A stretch of 64,000 bases of DNA from Treponema succinifaciens DSM 2489 (GTDB lineage Bacteria; Spirochaetota; Spirochaetia; Treponematales; Treponemataceae). A program made the position numbers and the translations under genes. The notes beneath the pieces were generated by a model, which was not told where the DNA came from, did not search any database, and saw only the letters and a program-made list of their open reading frames with translations. The stretch lies in contig NC_015385.1 of the NCBI RefSeq assembly GCF_000195275.1, forward strand, positions 1,876,501 through 1,940,500. The letters are read 5' to 3'. Every line of letters begins with the position of its first letter. The first letter of the stretch is position 1. This document shows, piece after piece, positions 17,575-25,349 of the stretch.

Positions 17575-18972
17575 TCAGCGTGTCCTTACATATTTCCGCT
17601 CAGCCTGGTTCACCTTGCACGGCGGAAGCTCAAGCGGAACATTTGTAATCAGCTTGATTTCCCTTCCGCTGTCGATTCTTATCGTAGGCTTTATGTCAAG
17701 CGCGCGGTCAATAATCTTGTTTCCGATTTTCGACGACTGCGCCCATACGTCGGTCATCGCGTTCTGGATATACTCGTTGTTCTGGCTGTTTATGCTCTTC
17801 GACATATCGGTCTGAATCATCGAGTAGACCGCAATCATTCCAAGAGCCTTCATTGTCGCCCACGGATGGTTCGAGACCTTTCCTTTGTATCCGCTCACGC
17901 CCTGCGCGCTCACTCCGTTCATGTTGCCCAAAGTGATTCTGTAGCCGTCAGGCCGGATAAGAAGATTCCATGCGACCTGAACCTTGTCCTGCCCATAGCT
18001 GACAGAGCTGTTGTAGGTCGCGTAAAGGAGCGAGCCTTCGGGAATCAGGAGAAGCGAATGGTCGTAGCTTGAGTACACGTTCTGCGTCACTCTGGCAATC
18101 ACAACGCCCGGATTGTCCGTGTTTATCGCCGTTACAAGCGCGCCCGAGATAATTGTTCCGTCCCAAAGCGTGTTGTACGGAAGGAACTGTCCGTTTCCAG
18201 TTCCGTTCCCCTGATTGTTGAAGAATTCCTCACGGTTGGACTGGTAAGCCGCGTTCTGGCTCTGGGGTGTGCCGCCGTAGCTTCCGCTAGAGCCGTAGAG
18301 TGAATTCTGAATCTGCTGTGTGCGCTGAATCTGCTGCGCTATGTATTCCTCCTTCGTCATTCTTGACGAGGCTGCCGTCTGCGGAAAATTTCCGTTCATG
18401 ACCGCGCTCACAATATTGGAGTTCGCATTCGCCGCCGCATAGTCCTGTCCTGCGATTCCCTCTATCTTTCTGGGAGACTTTGAATTGCGTGTGTCCGGGC
18501 GGTCTGACTTTGCAGACGAGGACGAGCGGCTTCCGACTGGCGTTACCGGAGCTGTTCCGCTCTGTAGCTCAGGCGGCAGTGTCGAGAGGACTTCATCCGC
18601 GTCCTTCTCGCTCATCGGCTTGTCGTCTTTCTTTTCTTCCCCGAAAATCTGCTCCACATTCTCCTTGACTTCTGGAGCTTTCTCAGTCCTTTCCTTGAAT
18701 TCAATCGCAATCTTGCTGCCGGCCTTGTCAAGCTCACGGCTCTGGACTTTCTTCTTTGACTTCGCCGAGCCTGCCGCCATCACGATAAGGAAAATCACCG
18801 CGACCCCTATAAAAATCAGCGCAAGTATATTACCCACGTTAAGCTCGCGCGCCTCGTCCTTTTCATCTTCAGGAGGAGGAAGCTCATCGTCCTCGCTCTC
18901 AATCTCGTCGTTTAGGTTCACAGGAGAGGCGTCAAGCTCAAGTTTTTCATCCTCATCGATATTATTTTCCAC
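17575..18972 (-). CDS. trbI: TrbI/VirB10 channel protein
   Basis: VirB10 spans both membranes and gates the secretion channel. The 465-residue protein has an acidic cytoplasmic N-terminus, one membrane helix (ILALIFIGVAVIFLIVMAAG), a Gln/Ser/Pro-rich linker and a C-terminal VirB10 beta-barrel domain (IPEGSLLYATYN, DGYRITLGNMNG, SGYKGKVSNHPW). I take the GTG at 18972 as start because a perfect AGGAGG lies nine bases before it; a TTG at 19011 would add 13 residues but has no site. It overlaps trbG by 11 bases. Confidence 0.9.
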   Translation of the reverse strand: MENNIDEDEKLELDASPVNLNDEIESEDDELPPPEDEKDEARELNVGNILALIFIGVAVIFLIVMAAGSAKSKKKVQSRELDKAGSKIAIEFKERTEKAPEVKENVEQIFGEEKKDDKPMSEKDADEVLSTLPPELQSGTAPVTPVGSRSSSSAKSDRPDTRNSKSPRKIEGIAGQDYAAANANSNIVSAVMNGNFPQTAASSRMTKEEYIAQQIQRTQQIQNSLYGSSGSYGGTPQSQNAAYQSNREEFFNNQGNGTGNGQFLPYNTLWDGTIISGALVTAINTDNPGVVIARVTQNVYSSYDHSLLLIPEGSLLYATYNSSVSYGQDKVQVAWNLLIRPDGYRITLGNMNGVSAQGVSGYKGKVSNHPWATMKALGMIAVYSMIQTDMSKSINSQNNEYIQNAMTDVWAQSSKIGNKIIDRALDIKPTIRIDSGREIKLITNVPLELPPCKVNQAERKYVRTR

Positions 18973-20050
18973 CTTGCGCTTCCTCCTCTTCTGCGGTGAT
19001 TTTTTCCGCAATTTTCTGGCTTGTCTTTTTCTTCTCTATCACGACTTTCTGCTTTCCAAGACGGAGAGTGATTTTGTTCACAAGTCGCGGAACGACAAAC
19101 ACATTCTTCTTTACGGAATAGTTCTCTATCTCGTTCTTCTCGTTGAACAGGACAGGAAGCTTCTTCTGAAGCACAATATTGTCCACCTGAATGTAGGTTG
19201 ACTGTCCATCATCGTAGACACGCTTTGGCAAAAATTCCGGCTTCTTGAACATCGAGTATTTCATTTTGTAGTCAAAGGACAAAAGCTCCGGGTTCGAGAT
19301 TCTGATGAAGTCGTTCTCGACGGAGCGGCTTTTTTCCACCGACTTTTTCGCATAGACATTCCGTTTTCCAGGATATGTGAATTTCACAATCGCCATGTGG
19401 GTGTCGGCGAAGGACTTAACACGCAGGTGGTAGACACGGCGGTCTGTTATGATAATCAGACTTGAGTCAAGCTTTGAGTACGCCGGCTTCACAAAAAAAT
19501 GCTGGATTTCCTCGCCTGTCTCCGGGTCAATCGAGACGCCTGCCGTAAGCTCCCACACGCTCTCATCCTCGGAGAAAAACGGAGTTCCTTTCACGGTCTC
19601 GCCACGCTCAAGGACAATATCTGTAAGGTGATATGGCTGGGCGTAAATTTCGTACACAAGATTCTCGTTATACTGATAGAAAAAAGTTCCGCTCTTGTAG
19701 TTCTCCGGTTTTACAGTCGCTTTCTTCTGGCTTGTCTTTACAGCGTCATAGCCTGTTTCAAACCCGCGCTCAAGCTCCGGAACGTCTTTCTGCTCAGGAA
19801 TATAGACAGGACGGTCAACAAAAATAACTGTGTCCTCTATGTCCTGGACTTTCAGTTCCTCCTGCACATAGTAGCCGTTAAGCTCGGCTTCGTTCTTCTG
19901 CTCATCTTCCTCAAGCGATTCCGAGCCGCTGTTGTAAAAGTCCGTCTGGTTCACGCTCTTCTCAAGGTCTCTTGTCGTTGAACATGACAAGAGCAGAAAT
20001 GTTGCTGCCACAACCGACACGTGTCGGTCGATTTTCTTTCTTGTTTTCAT
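18962..20050 (-). CDS. trbG: TrbG/VirB9 outer-membrane channel lipoprotein
   Basis: VirB9/TrbG binds VirB10 and forms the outer-membrane part of the T4SS core. 362 residues: signal peptide with lipobox LLSC (Cys 23), then a domain with QPYHLTDIVLERGE, SLIIITDRRVYHLRV and a C-terminal half with YVQ-type strands (PKRVYDDGQSTYIQVDN) typical of the family. The signal peptide contains the palindrome-encoded residues DRHVSV at positions 8-13 (DNA at 20014-20027), between its basic start and hydrophobic core. The start overlaps the trbF stop by four bases. Confidence 0.9.
   Translation of the reverse strand: MKTRKKIDRHVSVVAATFLLLSCSTTRDLEKSVNQTDFYNSGSESLEEDEQKNEAELNGYYVQEELKVQDIEDTVIFVDRPVYIPEQKDVPELERGFETGYDAVKTSQKKATVKPENYKSGTFFYQYNENLVYEIYAQPYHLTDIVLERGETVKGTPFFSEDESVWELTAGVSIDPETGEEIQHFFVKPAYSKLDSSLIIITDRRVYHLRVKSFADTHMAIVKFTYPGKRNVYAKKSVEKSRSVENDFIRISNPELLSFDYKMKYSMFKKPEFLPKRVYDDGQSTYIQVDNIVLQKKLPVLFNEKNEIENYSVKKNVFVVPRLVNKITLRLGKQKVVIEKKKTSQKIAEKITAEEEEAQGGK
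20014..20027. repeat. Palindrome copy 1, inside the trbG signal peptide
   Basis: CCGACACGTGTCGG, flanked to ACCGACACGTGTCGGT. Read on the minus strand it encodes DRHVSV in frame in trbG. First of nine copies in 7.4 kb. Confidence 0.9.
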
Positions 20051-20757
20051 TTTGGTTCTCCTGAATAGACCTTTGTGTTTATTTCCTTCATATCGAATGC
20101 GGTTATATAGATTCCAAGAGGATTATCCTTTATATCCTCGTCGCTCGGCTGCAAGGTTTTCACGCTTATTACCGCGCGGTAGGTTACATTGCTCACGACA
20201 GAGCCTGAGACCTGCCGGGTCAGAACCTGATAGTCAATCTGATAGGAATCCTTGGAGAGCTTCAGCGGCTCGGTTTGAAAAAGCACTTCCCTTGTACGAG
20301 AACCGAAATATTCAAAAGGTTTCTCTTCTTTTACAAGGGATGAATATTTTGACGCTGTTGTGGAAGTCAGGATGTGATAGATTTTGCTGACAGATTTTTT
20401 CATCACGGTCTTGTCAGTTGAGAGCGTGTGGTAAAGATTCAGGAAGTCCTTGACCTGATACTGGACTGCGACTTCCGGGACATTGAAGTCCTGATAGTTT
20501 CTCCGCGAGACAGGACCGATATATGACGCCTGCCCGAAATCATTCATAGTCACAATCACAGGTATTGAGTCCGGCTGCGCGACCGCATACAGACTTATTC
20601 CGATTGATAGGAAAAATGCGAGGCAGGAAATGACAGCCACAATCCGAAGGATATGGTTTTCCCTGCGAATCTGTCCTGTAATCCAGTCGAAATGCTCAAG
20701 CTGCGGATAGAACGGTGTCTGGACTTTTCCGGCAGGAGGATATTGTTTTGTACTCAT
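20047..20757 (-). CDS. trbF: TrbF/VirB8 inner-membrane assembly factor
   Basis: A 236-residue protein with a short cytoplasmic tail, a single membrane helix (ILRIVAVISCLAFFLSIGIS, about 36-57) and a periplasmic NTF2-like domain ending in an I-T-A-F-D strand, as in VirB8/TrbF. It nucleates T4SS assembly. First gene of the trbF-trbG-trbI block; its start codon follows directly on a 9-bp stem that carries the TCTGCCCGCCC loop and part of the GGAG site, so translation is probably regulated. Confidence 0.85.
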   Translation of the reverse strand: MSTKQYPPAGKVQTPFYPQLEHFDWITGQIRRENHILRIVAVISCLAFFLSIGISLYAVAQPDSIPVIVTMNDFGQASYIGPVSRRNYQDFNVPEVAVQYQVKDFLNLYHTLSTDKTVMKKSVSKIYHILTSTTASKYSSLVKEEKPFEYFGSRTREVLFQTEPLKLSKDSYQIDYQVLTRQVSGSVVSNVTYRAVISVKTLQPSDEDIKDNPLGIYITAFDMKEINTKVYSGEPK

Positions 20758-20791
20758 AAAGTATCTCCAAGGATGGGCGGGCAGATACTTT
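20758..20791 (-). promoter_or_regulatory. Leader hairpin of trbF with TCTGCCCGCCC loop
   Basis: On the minus strand AAAGTATCT (20791-20783) pairs perfectly with AGATACTTT (20766-20758). The 16-base loop starts GCCCGCCC. The GGAG ribosome site is split between loop and stem, and the ATG begins immediately after the stem. The same loop motif is found before traG and topB with unrelated stems. Confidence 0.65.
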
Positions 20792-20797
20792 TGCTAC

Positions 20798-20826
20798 AGA
20801 TTACAAATTTTCAAGCCTATAGTCAA
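20798..20826 (-). promoter_or_regulatory. Promoter of the trbF-trbG-trbI operon
   Basis: On the minus strand TTGACT (20826-20821), 17-base spacer, TAATCT (20803-20798). The transcript would begin near 20790, at the 5' edge of the leader hairpin. Confidence 0.55.
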
Positions 20827-20871
20827 TATTGATTTTATTACATATAAAAAAATATTTGTAATTTTAGAAAT

Positions 20872-22065
20872 TTACTCACGCTTACCGGAATTTCTTATGC
20901 CTCTCGGTGTACCCACAACACGGATACTTGAGTCTGTAACCTGACGCGACAGGCTTCTTGTTCCGTCTTTTATCTCAACTGACTTTCCCAAAAGGTCATC
21001 TTTCTTCAGCTGCCAGACAGGAACATAGACAAGGGATTCTCCGCTTCTTATGACAAGAGCATCGTTCCAGCTTTCATCCTTGTCAAACGAGATTACAGTC
21101 TCGACAGTTCCGCTGATTCCGCCGCCTGAGTAAAGCTCAAGTTTTCCGCCTGACTTCTGGTACTCGTCAAAGAATGTGTTGTATCTTCCGGTCGCGACAA
21201 GGACTTCCTTCCAGTCATCTTTAAGCTCGTAGAATCCGGCTTTTCTGACAGCAAGATTCATCTCCGAAAGAAAAGCAAGACGGTTCTGCATATCAGGGCT
21301 TAGAAGATGAGGGCTTATTTTGCCGGGATATTTTTCAAGCTCCTCGTCTAGCTTCGTCCAGCGTCTTGCGACAACAAGATTCTTCTGCGCTGAAATAATT
21401 TCCTGCTCTGTTCTTTCCCCGACCATCTGCGTCGCGATGTATGACAGGGTCTCCCTCATTGTTCGCTTTATCATCTCAGGCTGAAAATAGACACGCTTTC
21501 CATTACTGTCTCTGCCATTTATGCAGATGTGCGCATGACGGTGCGCCGTGTCTGTATGGACTGCCCCCTGCCACAAAAGTTTATAGCCTGTCATGGTTTC
21601 AACGCGCCTGATAAATTCGGAGGCAAGAACTTTCAGGTTCACATTCTGATTTTCAGGCGAGATTATGAATTTGAAATGCTCGGGAACTTTCGCAGACTCG
21701 TACTCTGAGTTTTCCGTGCCGAAAAGTCTTGGCTTGTCCAGAACTTCATTCTTGTTTTCCTGCGACATATAGGTTGAAAGATATTTATCATGCGCCTGCA
21801 TTGAGGAGCTGTGAGAGACCTTGAACATCACGCGTTGGTCTCGCTGATTTACAGAATTTAAAAACAATGCTCCGCCACGTCCGCCACCTGAGAATCTTCC
21901 GCCGTCATCACGACCGACACGTGTCGGTTTTGCCGCAAGCAGCTTTGAGAGCCGCCACATATCGTCCTTCTTGTACGGAACTTTTCTTACCTTGTATAGG
22001 TCTTCCTCATAACTCTCCTTTGTCGGACGGTTGGAGAAAATATCTTTTATTGAATGGGATTTCAT
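20872..22065 (-). CDS. VirD2/TraI-like relaxase (MOBP type)
   Basis: The relaxase nicks oriT and pilots the strand into the recipient. The 397-residue protein has the three-histidine motif in HTDTAHRHAHICINGRD (about residues 167-183) and a C-terminal region (RLAFLSEMNLAVRKAGFYEL, later W-K-x-V-L-V-A-T-G-R) like the DUF3363 part of rhizobial and Ti-plasmid-type relaxases. It is shorter than most of those (600 or more), chiefly at the C-terminus. The palindrome at 21914-21927 encodes KPTRVG near residue 50. The catalytic tyrosine cannot be assigned with certainty by eye. Confidence 0.8.
   Translation of the reverse strand: MKSHSIKDIFSNRPTKESYEEDLYKVRKVPYKKDDMWRLSKLLAAKPTRVGRDDGGRFSGGGRGGALFLNSVNQRDQRVMFKVSHSSSMQAHDKYLSTYMSQENKNEVLDKPRLFGTENSEYESAKVPEHFKFIISPENQNVNLKVLASEFIRRVETMTGYKLLWQGAVHTDTAHRHAHICINGRDSNGKRVYFQPEMIKRTMRETLSYIATQMVGERTEQEIISAQKNLVVARRWTKLDEELEKYPGKISPHLLSPDMQNRLAFLSEMNLAVRKAGFYELKDDWKEVLVATGRYNTFFDEYQKSGGKLELYSGGGISGTVETVISFDKDESWNDALVIRSGESLVYVPVWQLKKDDLLGKSVEIKDGTRSLSRQVTDSSIRVVGTPRGIRNSGKRE
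21914..21927. repeat. Palindrome copy 2, inside the relaxase gene
   Basis: CCGACACGTGTCGG preceded by CGA. It encodes PTRVG in frame on the minus strand near residue 50 of the relaxase. Confidence 0.9.
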
Positions 22066-22080
22066 GGGCAGCCCTAAAAA

Positions 22081-22563
22081 TCAGCGGATAAGGGGGAAAT
22101 AGTGAAAATAAATTGGAACTTCTGTTTTTCGTTCTACATTTTGTATTTTTTCCTCATACTCCTGATACTCACCCTCGACTTCAAGAACTTTCACAGGTCT
22201 GAAAATGTGATTCCGAACAATATGCTTCTTTCCATCTTTTCTTAAAAAATAGGTCTGGCTCACTTCAATTTTTATTTTTTGGCCTATATGATTTTTAGCT
22301 ACATCATAGAGAGCCTTGTCCTCAATCTCTATCTCCTTTCCGTTCGGCATTGTAAGATAGACATATCTGCACAAAGTTGAACTGTTGCTGTATTTTACAA
22401 GACTGACATAGTTCACAGTGCACTCAATGGACTTTGCTTCGCTTTTCTTGTCGCCAAGATTAAGACCGTATGCAATTACAAATAGAAGCAAAGCAAATAA
22501 AATAAGAAAAACAAAGAAGCAGATAATTTTTCTCAACACACTATCGTCATCATAATAGGACAT
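22081..22563 (-). CDS. Membrane-anchored hypothetical protein
   Basis: 160 residues with one N-terminal membrane helix (IICFFVFLILFALLLFVIAY, about 13-32) and a soluble domain with strands (YVYLTMPNGKEIEIEDKALY). No family recognised, though the layout resembles DUF3592-type proteins. AGGAGG lies eight bases before the ATG. Upstream neighbour of the relaxase. Confidence 0.6.
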   Translation of the reverse strand: MSYYDDDSVLRKIICFFVFLILFALLLFVIAYGLNLGDKKSEAKSIECTVNYVSLVKYSNSSTLCRYVYLTMPNGKEIEIEDKALYDVAKNHIGQKIKIEVSQTYFLRKDGKKHIVRNHIFRPVKVLEVEGEYQEYEEKIQNVERKTEVPIYFHYFPLIR

Positions 22564-22578
22564 TGTTATTTCCTCCTT

Positions 22579-22896
22579 CTATAATTGACCATTGGTCAAA
22601 GTCAATTCGTTCTCAATTTTTTTACAAGAATAAAGTATATATTTAAAATACAGTTCCTCATTCATTCTTTTTGCAGTGTCATTACTGATTTTTCTTATTC
22701 TTAGAATTATGCAGAATTGTTTTTCTATTCTTTTTTTTACTCTGATTGCCTTTTCTTTGCTGTTGAAAACCATTATTTCCGAAAGCTCTCCTTCTTCTGA
22801 GTAAAACCATTTTCTATTATCGATTTTTTTTCTAGAACAATATTTCAGGCAGTAACCAGAACCATCAAAATCTTCCCATTCAATAACATATCTCAT
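22579..22896 (-). CDS. Hypothetical protein, 105 residues
   Basis: Not recognised. It starts MRYVIEWEDFDGSGYCLKYC and contains a helix with many basic residues (KEKAIRVKKRIEKQFCIILR). The start has GAGG nine bases upstream. Lower G+C than the Trb genes. Likely real but of unknown role. Confidence 0.5.
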   Translation of the reverse strand: MRYVIEWEDFDGSGYCLKYCSRKKIDNRKWFYSEEGELSEIMVFNSKEKAIRVKKRIEKQFCIILRIRKISNDTAKRMNEELYFKYILYSCKKIENELTLTNGQL

Positions 22897-22910
22897 TATC
22901 TATTCCTCAA

Positions 22911-23195
22911 TTAATTCATCAGATACAATCCTTTCCATAAATGCTGACATCCAGGGCTTGCCCACATTAAATCAGTGTTTTTGCTTGCTTTCAGTGTTTG
23001 CGGCTGTATGTGTTGTACATTTTCGCAACGGTGTTCCGCAAAAGGATAATTCTTTGAATGCGTTTCAATCGCTCTTTCCCAGTGGTTAATTGCGCTCATG
23101 TTTACATCAAAGTTATAATCGTGCGCAGCTTCTATAAGTCCTGTAGATTCACCACCGCCACCACAGAACATATCAACAATATTAAGTTTGCTCAT
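22911..23195 (-). pseudogene. C5 cytosine methyltransferase, truncated to the N-terminal quarter
   Basis: 94 residues starting MSKLNIVDMFCGGGGESTGL, motif I (SAM binding) of DNA cytosine-5 methyltransferases. The chain reaches WASPGCQHLW, where the catalytic motif IV (usually SPPCQ or SPECTHH) should lie, then stops. Family members are 300-450 residues, so target recognition and most catalytic motifs are lost. Start site GGGG is intact. A remnant, not an active enzyme. Confidence 0.75.
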
Positions 23196-23204
23196 TTTAG
23201 TCCC

Positions 23205-23504
23205 CTAGCTTCTATTTGCTTTTGACTTTTCATAGTTTTTTTTCTTATGTTCCTTTATATCCAAGACATCCTTTTTCAGATTTTCTTTTGCCTTTTCATA
23301 GGACTTCGCCACAGGCTTTTCTAAATCAAGTCCTCTGTAACGATGCCTCCATGCGTTATAAAAAAACATCTTGTCCGCAGCCTCTTTGCCATTTTTGTAA
23401 AAAAGCACATCATACTGCGCACGGACGACATTTTTTTGCAACCGTGCCAGCTCTGAATTGTAAAAGGAATTCTCCTTTCTGCGCTCACGCTCTTTTTTTG
23501 CCAT
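23205..23504 (-). CDS. Small, highly charged hypothetical protein
   Basis: 99 residues, rich in Lys, Glu and Tyr, predicted mostly helical (MAKKERERRKENSFYNSELA, later YEKAKENLKKDVLDIKEHKK). No known domain. GGGGG lies nine bases before the ATG. Unknown function, possibly a DNA-binding accessory protein of the element. Confidence 0.5.
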   Translation of the reverse strand: MAKKERERRKENSFYNSELARLQKNVVRAQYDVLFYKNGKEAADKMFFYNAWRHRYRGLDLEKPVAKSYEKAKENLKKDVLDIKEHKKKNYEKSKANRS

Positions 23505-23524
23505 TTTTTATTCCCCCAATATCC

Positions 23525-23664
23525 GCTGTCTTCCCCTCGACCGACACGTGTCGGCTCAGTGCTTTTCTGAATACGCCACCGGCAGAAAATGTGCGGTGAT
23601 TCTGCCTTATCCGCTTTTCAATTTCAATCAGCTCATTATCCACGGAAGAGCTTTCAAATTTAGA
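23525..23664 (-). pseudogene. Duplicated C-terminal fragment of the Rep_1-like gene
   Basis: The minus strand reads FESSSVDNELIEIEKRIRQN, HRTFSAGGVFRKAL, SRHVSVEGK in one frame. It is nearly identical in protein and DNA to the C-terminus of the gene at 24251-24844 and includes the palindrome. No start codon or upstream part is present. About 130 bases have been duplicated or left over from a lost paralogue. Confidence 0.75.
23541..23554. repeat. Palindrome copy 3, in the duplicated gene fragment
   Basis: CCGACACGTGTCGG in context CTCGA-CCGACACGTGTCGG-CTCAGTG; encodes SRHVSV on the minus strand of the fragment. Confidence 0.9.
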
Positions 23665-23731
23665 AGTTCTTTTTGCTCTTTCATTACTGTTAGTTTTATT
23701 AAGTTTTTGTTTTTTTTACAAAACTCTTTGT

Positions 23732-24067
23732 TCATTTATTCACCTTCATATTTATATATTTTTCAGGATTTTCAAAATAATCTTCAGGTAATCTGTCTCT
23801 CTTTATAAGATATTCTTGCAGTCTTTTTTCGTTATTTTTCTGCTGCTTTACTGCCATGTCTATCAAAAGATTTGTTCGTTCCTGCATCATTTCATCCCAT
23901 TCCCTGAATTCTCTGATATGCTTTTTTATCATCTCATCCTGTTCTTTTTTTTCCGATCTTTTCTTCAGAACATAGTTGTCTACTAGAGTGTAAGTGTAAA
24001 CGTATACACCAAAAAGGCATACGCAAGAAACAATAATATATCCAAGTATTTCTGTAATTATATTCAT
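23732..24067 (-). CDS. Membrane-anchored hypothetical protein
   Basis: 111 residues: one N-terminal membrane helix (ILGYIIVSCVCLFGVYVYTY, about 6-25) followed by a long charged helix (KKRSEKKEQDEMIKKHIREF). Overlaps the upstream gene by four bases (ATGA). The single-helix, charged-tail layout recalls small T4SS or lysis-type proteins, but no family is recognised. Confidence 0.5.
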   Translation of the reverse strand: MNIITEILGYIIVSCVCLFGVYVYTYTLVDNYVLKKRSEKKEQDEMIKKHIREFREWDEMMQERTNLLIDMAVKQQKNNEKRLQEYLIKRDRLPEDYFENPEKYINMKVNK

Positions 24068-24270
24068 TCTCTCACAAGACCTCGTGCTATCTCTGTTTGA
24101 AAATCGTCAACGTGTTTTGAAATTTCCCTGTGTGCTTCTTCTGCGGTCATTCCGTCAAAGCAGTAATCTCCGCTCAAGCTCCTCCATGGACATAATTTTC
24201 CATACTCCCAGTATGCGCTTTCGCAGTTATTACATTTGGCTTTAAGAATTTCATTTTCTTTTATTTTCAT
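24064..24270 (-). CDS. Small Cys-rich (possible zinc-binding) protein
   Basis: 68 residues with four cysteines in the order C-x2-C, then C-P and D-Y-C (KCNNCESAYWEYGKLCPW, GDYCFDGMT). This could bind one zinc. It overlaps the end of the upstream gene by 20 bases and the next gene by four. Function unknown. Confidence 0.5.
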   Translation of the reverse strand: MKIKENEILKAKCNNCESAYWEYGKLCPWRSLSGDYCFDGMTAEEAHREISKHVDDFQTEIARGLVRE

Positions 24271-24844
24271 TTTTCTCCTCGAGCGACACGTGTCGGTTCA
24301 GTGCTTTTCTGAATATTCCGCCGACAGAAAATGTGCGGTGATTCCGCCTTATCCGCTTTTCAATTTCAATCAGTTCATTATCCACGGAAGAGCTTTCAAA
24401 CAGATTCAGATTACAGAACTTTTCGACAGCCTCAATCGCATTTTCCTTATCCAAAAATTCAACATTGACGCTGACATCGGAATAATTTCTCATTGCACTG
24501 CTCCAGGCTGAATACCAGCTCAAATATATTTTTTTTCTGAACTGCCATTCTTCATCTTTATTATCAGGCTTGGCCAAAACTAGAAGACAGAACTGAGGCT
24601 TGCACATTCCACCGTCGCTGTCATAGCCCACATAAAATTTTCTTAAAATGCCGGAATATTTTTTTCTGAAGAAAGTCCAGCGGCTGTTGCTCCATATTCT
24701 CCAGGCACGGAACATTATGTCCGACATCTCCGCAAGCTCCTGCAATCCGCACCAGCCGACATCAAGGGAAATCCTGCACAGCAAATCCGGCGATTTTTTT
24801 ATCACCTGAACTATCAAAAATTTTCTCTTTTTTGAGAAATACAT
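24251..24844 (-). CDS. Possible Rep_1-like (rolling-circle replication) protein with altered HUH motif
   Basis: 197 residues. The arrangement resembles Rep_1 proteins of rolling-circle plasmids: helix with W (RAWRIWSNSRWTFF), G-x-L-R-K-x-Y-V-G-Y, then a strand where the family has HPHFH but here reads KPQFC (GMCKPQFCLLVLAKPD), then W-x-x-x-W (YLSWYSAWSSAM) and a strand V-S-V-N-V-E-F. If the match is right, the metal-binding histidines are gone and the protein is unlikely to nick DNA. It ends with palindrome-encoded RHVSL. A 10-bp inverted repeat lies in its promoter region. Confidence 0.45.
   Translation of the reverse strand: MYFSKKRKFLIVQVIKKSPDLLCRISLDVGWCGLQELAEMSDIMFRAWRIWSNSRWTFFRKKYSGILRKFYVGYDSDGGMCKPQFCLLVLAKPDNKDEEWQFRKKIYLSWYSAWSSAMRNYSDVSVNVEFLDKENAIEAVEKFCNLNLFESSSVDNELIEIEKRIRRNHRTFSVGGIFRKALNRHVSLEEKNENKRK
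24284..24295. repeat. Palindrome copy 4 (one arm altered), in the Rep-like gene
   Basis: GCGACACGTGTCGG: the left outer C is G, leaving a perfect 12-base core CGACACGTGTCG. Encodes NRHVSL at the C-terminus of the Rep-like protein. Confidence 0.85.
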
Positions 24845-24855
24845 ATTTTTCCACC

Positions 24856-24900
24856 AATGACATATATTTTCACGTCTAAACCTGTAATAAATATGTCATT
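24856..24900. promoter_or_regulatory. 10-bp inverted repeat upstream of the Rep-like gene
   Basis: AATGACATAT (24856-24865) and ATATGTCATT (24891-24900) are exact inverse copies separated by 25 bases. They bracket the expected transcription start of the Rep-like gene and could be an operator or a replication/nick region. Confidence 0.5.
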
Positions 24901-25235
24901 ATAGAAATATCTTGTCAATATATAAATATTTCTTACAAAAATACAAATTTCAAAAATCCTATACTAAAATGCAACAGAAATCCACTGTACTACACCGCAT
25001 ATTATAGAAGAAAAAAGACATCCGCATTACAGAAAAAACGCACGTAACACAGACAATTTCAGAACTGGAAACGAAATAGTACGGCTTGTAGCACAAACCT
25101 TTATCTTGCGTCCAAGAGTTACTCTTTTTTCTCTTTTGTTCATTTCATCTCTTTTCAATAACGGCTCTTTTTCTGAAAATTCTTTTAATGACTTGAAAAG
25201 CACGACTTTATCGGAAAAAACGCCCTTTTTTAAAA

Positions 25236-25261
25236 GTTGAACCGACACGTGTCGGTTCAAC
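25236..25261. repeat. Palindrome copy 5, longest form (26 bp), intergenic
   Basis: A perfect 26-base palindrome with centre CACGTG; half-site GTTGAACCGACAC. It lies about 90 bases before topB, outside any convincing gene. It shows the symmetric maximum of the repeat, suggesting the ancestral full site is TGAACCGACAC plus its inverse. Confidence 0.9.
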
Positions 25262-25319
25262 AGCAGCAGCGGATACACATACTCTTGAAAAATCCTGAAT
25301 ATCAGGCTATAAATGGAAA

Positions 25320-25347
25320 TGAACTTCTGCCCGCCCGAAGGAGTTCA
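25320..25347 (+). promoter_or_regulatory. Leader hairpin of topB with TCTGCCCGCCC loop
   Basis: TGAAC (25320-25324) pairs with GTTCA (25343-25347) and TTC (25325-25327) with GAA (25337-25339), closing a nine-base loop TGCCCGCCC. The bulge and 3' arm contain the ribosome site AGGAG; the ATG is at 25350. Same loop as before traG and trbF, different stem. Confidence 0.6.
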
Positions 25348-25349
25348 AA

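Larger units (their letters stand above)
24845..25349. other. 505-base gap between Rep-like gene and topB
   Basis: Holds the inverted repeat at 24856-24900, a possible minus-strand promoter (TTGACA with CATATT at 17 bases) for the Rep-like gene, the longest palindrome copy (25236-25261) and the topB leader hairpin. A minus-strand frame of 83 codons at 25027-25278 crosses the palindrome but has no binding site and no family likeness; I do not call it a gene. Confidence 0.5.

Noticed and set aside
23548-23808. Plus-strand open frame of 86 codons
   Set aside because: It lies opposite the duplicated Rep-like fragment and an authentic minus-strand gene; no start site.
25027-25278. Minus-strand open frame of 83 codons crossing the 26-bp palindrome
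   Set aside because: No ribosome site, no family likeness and the frame is open mainly because the palindrome has no stops.
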